34,005 nucleotides of DNA, from positions 1 to 34,005 of the IMG/VR virus record IMGVR_UViG_3300028394_002199. The stretch is one strand, 5' to 3'. Positions 29,810-34,005 of this stretch are shown piece by piece. The first letter of the stretch is position 1. Every line of letters starts with the position of its first letter. Source of the DNA: a virus. Made by a program: the position numbers and the translations under genes. A model generated the notes under the pieces. It saw only the letters and a program-made list of their open reading frames with translations. It searched no databases and was not told the origin of the DNA.

Positions 29810-30021
29810 TAACAGATGCCGAACTAGACACGTTGATAAACCAATTGGATGCTGTATTGTTACAGTATAACCACTGCCCAGCACATGAAGTAGCGGGCGC
29901 ATTACTCAGCAGAATAACCTTGTTAATGACCATGGATCCCTCAGTGGGCAAGCATATGCTGAAGTTTGTGTGGGAGAAACTGGACGAAATTGAACAAGCC
30001 AACCCTGGAAATATGATATGA
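29806..30021 (+). CDS. Small phage protein
   Basis: 71 residues, all-helical: DAELDTLINQLDAVLLQYNH, ALLSRITLLMTMDPSVGKHM, WEKLDEIEQANPG. Soluble; no known family. ATGA overlaps at both ends. Confidence 0.6.
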   Translation: MITDAELDTLINQLDAVLLQYNHCPAHEVAGALLSRITLLMTMDPSVGKHMLKFVWEKLDEIEQANPGNMI

Positions 30022-30197
30022 TTGATATGAAACTCAGCAAGTATTGGGTGGGCTCAAACCACCAAGAATTCGAACTGCTCAATGTCTACACAGAAGATGA
30101 AGTTAAATGGGCACGTTATAGAGACATACTAAACGATCGGCAATACCATTGCCATCTTGAAGCATTTCTCCAAAGATTCAGCCCAAGCGTAGATTAA
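30018..30197 (+). CDS. Small phage protein
   Basis: 59 residues: MIDMKLSKYWVGSNHQEFEL then LNVYTEDEVKWARYRDILND. The ATG overlaps the previous stop (ATGA), as in the rest of this unit. Function unknown. Its last 20 nt overlap a possible leftward gene. Confidence 0.55.
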   Translation: MIDMKLSKYWVGSNHQEFELLNVYTEDEVKWARYRDILNDRQYHCHLEAFLQRFSPSVD

Positions 30198-30366
30198 ACA
30201 CCCGCGAAGCGGCTGCGAAAAATTTTTTGAGCACTGTGTAGTTATAAGCCCAGTATAACCATTCACAAGCCAATGCACAGGCCTCGGCTTGTTCTGGGTG
30301 CGGATAACCAAACACATTGACTAACCAACTGAAGTCCCGTATACTGTGTACATGAACTTGACTCAC
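30178..30366 (-). CDS. Possible leftward small protein
   Basis: 62 residues from a GTG at 30366. The sequence from DFSWLVNVFGYPHPEQAEAC to EWLYWAYNYTVLKKFF looks like a folded helical protein and fills a stretch that otherwise has no gene. Against it: a GTG start, no clear ribosome site, and a rightward promoter and gene running through its 5' end. The start may instead lie a few codons inside. Confidence 0.4.
   Translation of the reverse strand: MSQVHVHSIRDFSWLVNVFGYPHPEQAEACALACEWLYWAYNYTVLKKFFAAASRVFNLRLG
30317..30345 (+). promoter_or_regulatory. Sigma-70 early promoter, leaderless arrangement
   Basis: TTGACT (30317-30322), 17 bp, TATACT (30340-30345), then 6 nt to the ATG at 30352. Confidence 0.75.
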
Positions 30367-30426
30367 ATACTTCTGTTTATACTGTTGACTATCCTAGTGA
30401 TAGACACAGTGCTGAGATTGGGTTAA
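30352..30426 (+). CDS. 24-residue membrane peptide
   Basis: MNLTHILLFILLTILVIDTV then LRLG: a single hydrophobic helix. Placed exactly one leaderless spacing behind an early promoter and 3 nt before the GTG of the lipoprotein gene. Too short for homology-based assignment. Confidence 0.5.
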   Translation: MNLTHILLFILLTILVIDTVLRLG

Positions 30427-30429
30427 CGA

Positions 30430-30657
30430 GTGACTAAGTTCATAACAGTTATCGTAACAGTGTGCCAATTGACAGGATGTGCGGCATACACAGTGGCCAA
30501 TACTGTCACTTACATAGCAACGGATAAGAGCATAATGGATCATGGGTCTAGCACACTGGTTTCGGCCGATTGTGATGCAGTTCGCGTGGTTGAAAAGGGC
30601 ACTTATTATTGTGAAGTTCGTGATGTCAGCACCACATACAACCGTAATGTGTTCTAA
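30430..30657 (+). CDS. Small lipoprotein (GTG start)
   Basis: 75 residues. Lipoprotein signal MTKFITVIVTVCQLTGC with lipobox LTGC and lipidation Cys17. The mature part has two more Cys (SADCDAVRVV, YYCEVRD) that may pair. The GTG is 3 nt after the upstream stop, suggesting coupling. No family recognised; an envelope role early in infection (for example exclusion or surface change) is possible but unproven. Confidence 0.65.
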   Translation: MTKFITVIVTVCQLTGCAAYTVANTVTYIATDKSIMDHGSSTLVSADCDAVRVVEKGTYYCEVRDVSTTYNRNVF

Positions 30658-30782
30658 TGAGTACAGCTAGCGGATGGATGGTGTTGGTGTTGGAGGATGA
30701 GTTATACTATGCGTTGGCTGTGCTGTTTGTATGCACTTGCTCATTTGGCGTGGGCATGTTGGTATCACTGATCATATACTAG
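30657..30782 (+). CDS. Small single-span membrane protein
   Basis: 41 residues, MSTASGWMVLVLEDELYYAL followed by a hydrophobic span (AVLFVCTCSFGVGMLVSLII). The start overlaps the lipoprotein stop by 1 nt (TAATG). Its stop codon runs into the first copy of the 14-bp repeat. Confidence 0.5.
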   Translation: MSTASGWMVLVLEDELYYALAVLFVCTCSFGVGMLVSLIIY

Positions 30783-31128
30783 ACCCCGCTGTGAACAGTT
30801 ACAAGATATAGTCTAATTTGGGTCGGGGCACTAATAGTGTGTCTGCCAACAACGCTAGACTGAGTCGGTCTTCCCGTATGAGAAAGCGTATGCCCAGGGG
30901 CAGTGCTGAGTATGAGTAAGCACAATAGCCCAATTGATCCATGACATCTGGATCTGTGGTGTATGAGTCATAACAAAGCAAGCGCATAGTGTATATAGCA
31001 AAAGACCCCGCTGTGACTAGTTGGGTTTCCAGTGTATATGCACTGTGTACACAATGAACGCTTCGCTTGGCCGGATTCATATGAGTACACATGTGTACGC
31101 ACACTATGCACAAAAGACCCCGCTGTGA
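30781..31128. repeat. Three direct copies of AGACCCCGCTGTGA in a mostly non-coding region
   Basis: Copies at 30781-30794, 31003-31016 and 31115-31128, the last two extended to AAAAGACCCCGCTGTGA (31000-31016, 31112-31128). Spacing is 222 and 112 bp. Between them are dyads: a perfect palindrome GTACACATGTGTAC (31085-31098), TGTGTACACA (31044-31053) and a hairpin CAGTG-TATATG-CACTG (31030-31045). Could be regulator-binding sites, middle-promoter boxes or iterons. Confidence 0.7.
30799..30987 (-). CDS. Possible leftward small protein between repeats
   Basis: 62 residues from the ATG at 30987: MRLLCYDSYTTDPDVMDQLG, YCAYSYSALPLGIRFLIRED, RLSLALLADTLLVPRPKLDY. The sequence is protein-like with no low-complexity runs. 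Just upstream on this strand lie the second repeat copy and a TATATA 4 nt before the ATG. No ribosome site. The frame is open further upstream (to 31113), but that extension crosses a repeat and is not credible. Confidence 0.4.
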   Translation of the reverse strand: MRLLCYDSYTTDPDVMDQLGYCAYSYSALPLGIRFLIREDRLSLALLADTLLVPRPKLDYIL

Positions 31129-31458
31129 GGTATAGTGATTATGGGGATTTTGTGTGGGAAATGTGAGTAACCATTAAAACTATGCCTCTCTGCCCCACTC
31201 GCAACCGATTTTTTCTACCCTATAGCCACGGTTTGCCCTCTTGAATATGACTCATAATCCAGAATCTGTCACACTTTATCACACAATTCAACACTTTTCT
31301 GCACTTTTCTAGACCAGCTCCCTCACTGTAGATGTCTATACGCAAGTTGGTGGCAGTCTACTCACACTAGTTTGACTATATCACTATACTATATACAGTC
31401 TAGTACGGTGAAAGATAGTGTTCACTGTTAAATACTATGTCAAGACCGGAGGTGTACA
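31129..31458. other. Non-coding stretch
   Basis: No credible reading frame on either strand. It holds pyrimidine-rich sequence with recurring CACTTTT/CACAC words (31270-31310), an AT-rich imperfect dyad GACTATAT...ATACAGTC (about 31374-31400) and a weak late-like GTTAAATA (31427-31434) before the ribosome site GGAGGT of the 31459 gene. Confidence 0.5.
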
Positions 31459-31719
31459 ATGGCAAGAGGTATAGCACAAATACGTTTTCCTACTCATCAA
31501 GCGTATATAAGTCAAACTGAAGATGGGTTAGTATGCTTTAAACACAATGACAGATCATGTGATATGGAAGTATTCCCACGAGATAATAACATAGCGGCTA
31601 GTGACTATCTACTAGAGCCCCTAAAGAACTATGAATATCACATAGCATGGAGTGAGGAATCAGAGATGGCAAAGGAACTGTGGACTCCTATTGTGTGTAG
31701 GCGGTCCAATCAGATTTAA
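31459..31719 (+). CDS. Small phage protein
   Basis: 86 residues: MARGIAQIRFPTHQAYISQT, DGLVCFKHNDRSCDMEVFPR, YLLEPLKNYEYHIAWSEESE. Strong ribosome site GGAGGT 5 nt before the ATG. Soluble, mixed fold, no recognised family. Followed by a terminator, so it is a single-gene unit. Confidence 0.65.
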   Translation: MARGIAQIRFPTHQAYISQTEDGLVCFKHNDRSCDMEVFPRDNNIAASDYLLEPLKNYEYHIAWSEESEMAKELWTPIVCRRSNQI

Positions 31720-31749
31720 ACTGTCATAAAGGGCCGAGACGCCCAGCCC

Positions 31750-31783
31750 AAAACCCGCATTGTCAAGCGGGTTTTCTTTTTTG
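31750..31783 (+). terminator. Rho-independent terminator
   Basis: AAAACCCGC-ATTGTCAA-GCGGGTTTT followed by CTTTTTT. Ends the 31459-31719 unit. Confidence 0.85.
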
Positions 31784-31816
31784 AGTAGCGCAAAAACAAC
31801 ACCAAAAACCATCACC

Positions 31817-31893
31817 AAAAAGGCTAGTTAGTGCCAACTAACTTAATACCTTTCGCCCGCAGTCGCCGTCCACCCCCACTATGTTCGAACGAT
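31817..31893 (-). ncRNA. Candidate small RNA with perfect sigma-70 promoter
   Basis: A leftward consensus promoter (31900-31928) has no reading frame of useful length behind it. About 50 nt into the transcript is the hairpin AGTTAGT-TGGC-ACTAACT, followed by AGCC and five Ts (31817-31843), a terminator-like end. The expected RNA is about 77 nt, starting near 31893 and including the palindrome GTTCGAAC and the run GTGGGGGTGGACGGCGACTG. A short GTG peptide cannot be excluded. No known RNA family matches by eye. Confidence 0.4.
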
Positions 31894-31899
31894 GCTTAT

Positions 31900-31928
31900 A
31901 TTATACGTCTTTTAGACCATGCTGTCAA
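31900..31928 (-). promoter_or_regulatory. Perfect consensus sigma-70 promoter (leftward)
   Basis: TTGACA (31923-31928), 17 bp, TATAAT (31900-31905), twelve of twelve bases. Divergent from 31984-32012. Confidence 0.85.
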
Positions 31929-31942
31929 CCGGGTCTTTCCCT

Positions 31943-31964
31943 GGTGTTGTGAAAATACAACACC
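31943..31964. repeat. Perfect inverted repeat between divergent promoters
   Basis: GGTGTTGT-GAAAAT-ACAACACC, an 8-bp perfect stem with a 6-nt loop, sits midway between the two -35 boxes (31928 and 31984). A candidate operator. Confidence 0.6.
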
Positions 31965-31983
31965 GCGAGTGCGGATCTTTTGG

Positions 31984-32012
31984 TTGACTGGGAACTGGAT
32001 CTGCGCTATAAT
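31984..32012 (+). promoter_or_regulatory. Sigma-70 early promoter, leaderless arrangement
   Basis: TTGACT (31984-31989), 17 bp, TATAAT (32007-32012), then AACACT and the ATG of the GIY-YIG gene at 32019. Confidence 0.85.
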
Positions 32013-32018
32013 AACACT

Positions 32019-32348
32019 ATGACGACACGCAGAACAGCCCGCAAAGACTCCAACTACATCATCTACGAAGCCGTTTCGGAGCGTGGAGAGAACTACATTG
32101 GCTTGACCCGCAAGGGGGATGTCACAGTAGCCCGAGCCGTTAAGGAACGGTGGCGCAAGCATCTCAGCAGAGCCCGTAACGAAAACAGACTGTGGGCACT
32201 GTACATCTACTTGAAGTCGGGTGGCTTGGACATGGCTTGGGAGCATAGAGTCATCACTGTGATTAGGGGTCGTGCTGAGGCTTATGCATACGAACGATCT
32301 TTAGTCAAAGAGCTTGGCCCTACGCTGAATGATCAGTACTGTGGTTGA
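32019..32348 (+). CDS. GIY-YIG nuclease-like protein
   Basis: 109 residues from the ATG at 32019; an upstream in-frame start (31980) lies inside the promoter and is rejected. Motifs fit a minimal GIY-YIG domain: NYIIYEAVSERGENYIGLTR (the two YI[YG] strands), KERWRKHLSRARNENRLWAL with the catalytic Arg and His region, and YERSLVKELGPTLNDQYCG. It may be a free-standing homing or host-DNA-degrading nuclease. The promoter predicts an mRNA starting on the ATG. Confidence 0.75.
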   Translation: MTTRRTARKDSNYIIYEAVSERGENYIGLTRKGDVTVARAVKERWRKHLSRARNENRLWALYIYLKSGGLDMAWEHRVITVIRGRAEAYAYERSLVKELGPTLNDQYCG

Positions 32349-32373
32349 CAGGTCATGCGTTGAGTGTTATAAT
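32345..32373 (+). promoter_or_regulatory. Perfect consensus sigma-70 promoter
   Basis: TTGACA (32345-32350), 17 bp, TATAAT (32368-32373), followed by the leader ACAAAGGAGCGAAACG and the ATG at 32404. Confidence 0.9.
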
Positions 32374-32403
32374 TAAGGCTAAGTTAAACAAAGGAGCGAA
32401 ACG

Positions 32404-33105
32404 ATGTTCAAACTATTAAGTACCGCAAACCCCAAAATCCAAAAGGGCACCAAGCTGGGCTATCTCAGCTTTATCCTACACCTTGCACCTGCTGACTTGA
32501 GCGGACGTGAGACTTGCCCAAAACGAACGGTGGGTTGTACTGCCGCTTGCCTCAACACTGCCGGACGTGGTGGCATGTTCAAACGTGGTGAGAACACCAA
32601 CATGATCCAAAAGGCACGTATCCGCAAGACACAATACTTCTTCAATGCTCGCCAGGACTTCATGCTGGACTTGAAGAAGGACATTGAGAAGGCAGTTAAG
32701 ATGGCTGGCAAGCTGGGTTTGACGCCGGTGTTTCGTTTGAATGGTACGAGCGATTTGAGCTGGGAGAAATACGATATGCTCCCAGGGCTCAATGTATTTG
32801 AGTGCTTCCCTACTGTACAGTTCTACGACTACACCAAGGTTCTGGGACGCAAGACTAAGGGCATTGCCAACTACCACTTGACGTTCAGCAAGGCAGACGG
32901 CAATGACGCTGATGTGGCAGAAGCATTAATGCAGGGTATGTCGGTGGTTGCTGTCTACGATGCTATCCCAGCGGGTGTTCCGTCAGCTGATGAAACAGAC
33001 TTGCGCTTCTTAGACCCTAAGGGCATTATGCTTGGTTTGAAGGCCAAGGGTCGTGCTAAGAAGGACTACAGTGGATTTGTAATCCGGTTGACAGAGACAG
33101 CGTAA
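32404..33105 (+). CDS. Gp88-like phage protein
   Basis: 233 residues. The N terminus KLGYLSFILHLAPADLSGRE then CPKRTVGCTAACLNTAGRGG is the signature of the phage Gp88 family (CP...GC...ACLNTAGRG). Cys residues there may bind metal. The rest includes FRLNGTSDLSWEKYDMLPGL and VFECFPTVQFYDYTKVL, alternating like a TIM-barrel-type fold. Found in phages of many hosts; biochemical role unknown. Strong early promoter and ribosome site AAAGGAG. Confidence 0.8.
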   Translation: MFKLLSTANPKIQKGTKLGYLSFILHLAPADLSGRETCPKRTVGCTAACLNTAGRGGMFKRGENTNMIQKARIRKTQYFFNARQDFMLDLKKDIEKAVKMAGKLGLTPVFRLNGTSDLSWEKYDMLPGLNVFECFPTVQFYDYTKVLGRKTKGIANYHLTFSKADGNDADVAEALMQGMSVVAVYDAIPAGVPSADETDLRFLDPKGIMLGLKAKGRAKKDYSGFVIRLTETA

Positions 33106-33116
33106 GACAGTATAAT
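33088..33116 (+). promoter_or_regulatory. Perfect consensus sigma-70 promoter
   Basis: TTGACA (33088-33093), 17 bp, TATAAT (33111-33116), overlapping the 3' end of the Gp88-like gene, then ACAAAGGAGCGAAACTT and the ATG at 33148. Confidence 0.9.
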
Positions 33117-33147
33117 TAACACATACACACACAAAGGAGCGAAACTT

Positions 33148-33345
33148 ATGTATGACATAGTCAAAAACCCAATTCCCTGTAGCGGATTGTTTGCTACGCC
33201 CACCCTGGATCAGATTGCCAATCAAATTGATGGCTTCCCAGCAGAGACCAAAGCCCAACTGTATTTGGTAATGCAATTGACTCTCAACGCTTGCCACAAG
33301 ATTGTGGAAGACGAGATCCTTTCAAAAGAGGTATTTGCGCAATGA
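33148..33345 (+). CDS. Small phage protein
   Basis: 65 residues: MYDIVKNPIPCSGLFATPTL, QIANQIDGFPAETKAQLYLV, MQLTLNACHKIVEDEIL. Helical, soluble, no known family. Strong promoter and AAAGGAG ribosome site; ATGA overlap with the next gene. Confidence 0.65.
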   Translation: MYDIVKNPIPCSGLFATPTLDQIANQIDGFPAETKAQLYLVMQLTLNACHKIVEDEILSKEVFAQ

Positions 33346-33617
33346 TGTTCACACTGGAAATCTACAAGAAGGATGCTCGCAAGAAAACAGGCGAGCGACT
33401 GGTTGGCAAGTACGACTATGACCGTAAGGATCGTGAGGCCATGTTGCGTGAGAGCAATGAGCTTTATGATGCTTATCCACCCAAGTTGGGCTACAGGTTT
33501 GAAATACACGAGACTTATGTGAAGAAGCATAATCTAATGGGTGGGGGTGAGTTCCAGGAACGTTATGACACTCCTCACTATTGTTCACCAGCAAGCGAAT
33601 CTTATTGGAGCATGTGA
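33342..33617 (+). CDS. Conserved-type phage protein
   Basis: 91 residues from ATGATG at 33342. MMFTLEIYKKDARKKTGERL, VGKYDYDRKDREAM ... EFQERYDTPHYCSPASESYW. The 'EIYKKDxRxKxGERLV' start and 'ERYDTPxYCSPASESYWSM' end recur in T4-like aquatic phages (from memory); role unknown. ATGA overlap at the start, 1-nt overlap at the end. Confidence 0.7.
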   Translation: MMFTLEIYKKDARKKTGERLVGKYDYDRKDREAMLRESNELYDAYPPKLGYRFEIHETYVKKHNLMGGGEFQERYDTPHYCSPASESYWSM

Positions 33618-33838
33618 TGTTGACTACAGTACTTAAATGGGTAGGCACGATCCTTACAGTGGGTGGCGCATTAATGACAGCTATTGATGTGGACCCACTC
33701 AACATCTACTTGTTCAATGCGGGTGCCCTAGCTTGGCTCATTGCGGCGATCCGTATGAAAGAGCTTTCATTGATTGTGGTTAATGGAGCCCTGTTGACAA
33801 TCTACATGATTGGCTTTATACTACGTATTCCAACTTAA
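33617..33838 (+). CDS. Small multi-span membrane protein
   Basis: 73 residues from the ATG at 33617 (TGATG with the previous stop). Three hydrophobic segments (VLKWVGTILTVGGALMTAI, IYLFNAGALAWLIAAIRM, LIVVNGALLTIYMIGFIL). The layout recalls half-transporter-like small phage membrane proteins; transport is not shown. Confidence 0.65.
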   Translation: MLTTVLKWVGTILTVGGALMTAIDVDPLNIYLFNAGALAWLIAAIRMKELSLIVVNGALLTIYMIGFILRIPT

Positions 33839-33852
33839 ACAAAGGAGCCGAG

Positions 33853-34005
33853 ATGTTAACCATTCAACAAGTGAATTCAGCTATCATGTTGCAGAGCTGG
33901 ACCAATACTGAATTGAGTAGCATGATTGATGCTGTCAAGTGGAACAGGGCTAACTTGGCCAAACAGGTCAAACGTTCAATCAGCGTGGGTGCCAACGTGG
34001 AGTTC
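33853..34005 (+). CDS. Phage protein, N-terminal part (truncated by window edge)
   Basis: 51 codons visible: MLTIQQVNSAIMLQSWTNTE then LSSMIDAVKWNRANLAKQVK and VGANVEF. The end looks like the start of a small SH3-like beta domain (SVGANVEF), as in a cyanophage family with 'SWTNxEFxxLxxAVKxAR...VGxxVxF' (from memory). Ribosome site AAAGGAGC as in the two preceding transcription units. Confidence 0.55.
   Translation, partial: MLTIQQVNSAIMLQSWTNTELSSMIDAVKWNRANLAKQVKRSISVGANVEF

Noticed and set aside
30781-31128. CRISPR array
   Set aside because: Only three copies, unequal spacing of 222 and 112 bp, and no cas genes.
31883-31890. GTTCGAAC resembling a tRNA T-loop
   Set aside because: Flanking bases do not form a T-stem, and no acceptor, D or anticodon arm can be drawn on either strand; it is better read as a short palindrome.
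31896-32246. Leftward 116-codon frame opposite the GIY-YIG gene
   Set aside because: It runs through two strong promoters and mirrors a better-supported gene on the other strand.

Overview
The window reads as part of the genome of a T4-like tailed phage (a myovirus), probably from an aquatic environment. The main reasons are: (i) dense, overlapping small genes, many of which recall uncharacterised families of T4-like cyanophages and pelagiphages; (ii) T4-type late promoters of the form NATAAATA in front of structural and lysis genes; (iii) near-perfect sigma-70 promoters (TTGACA/T, 17 bp, TATAAT) in front of the small-gene blocks; (iv) short N-terminal tags on several proteins that resemble the T4 capsid-targeting and prohead-protease signal. 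No terminase, capsid, tail-tube or replication gene lies here, so this is an accessory and lysis region. The alphaproteobacterial type of 5-aminolevulinate synthase and the phospholipase C/glycosyltransferase pair suggest an alphaproteobacterial host; that is inference.

Layout. Positions 1-1146: the end of a tail-fibre-like gene, a small exported Ala/Lys/Pro protein, a bidirectional terminator and a tagged zinc metallopeptidase. Positions 1154-16326 run almost entirely leftward as late genes: a LamG-type fibre, a B12-type radical SAM enzyme, small structural or unknown proteins, a HAD phosphatase, a secreted nuclease, DUF454 and YqgE proteins, an HNH nuclease, an esterase-LysM-lysozyme protein, a GH19 lysozyme, and an ADP-heptose-type cassette (two epimerases, heptose kinase, nucleotidyltransferase, cupin). 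The one rightward gene in this block is hemA (5-aminolevulinate synthase, 4487-5686). Positions 16350-16977 hold a small leftward early operon with a SWIM zinc finger.

Positions 17174-25336 run rightward from strong early promoters and hold about twenty small genes: a ParB-like DGQH protein, an HNH nuclease, a deoxynucleotidase, a secreted PBP-type peptidase, two small paralogue groups and a winged-helix-like protein. Positions 25383-28653 are rightward late units. The most striking is a closed, translationally coupled four-gene operon: PlcP-like metallophosphoesterase, small acidic protein, RimK-like ATP-grasp ligase and Agt-like GT4 glycosyltransferase. This looks like a phage-borne membrane-lipid remodelling module. 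Positions 28657-29493 hold a leftward tagged M48-like peptidase.

Positions 29522-34005 hold further small early genes (lipoprotein, membrane peptides, GIY-YIG, Gp88-like). They also hold a 676-bp largely non-coding stretch with three copies of a 14-17 bp repeat, and a candidate 77-nt RNA with a perfect sigma-70 promoter.

Two promoter-level patterns stand out. At several genes the -10 element (early or late) ends only 4-6 nt before the ATG, predicting leaderless mRNAs. Early and late promoters can also be packed back to back, as at 29494-29521. Taken together the accessory genes act on the host envelope and metabolism: lipid headgroups, LPS-type sugars, peptidoglycan and tetrapyrrole supply.
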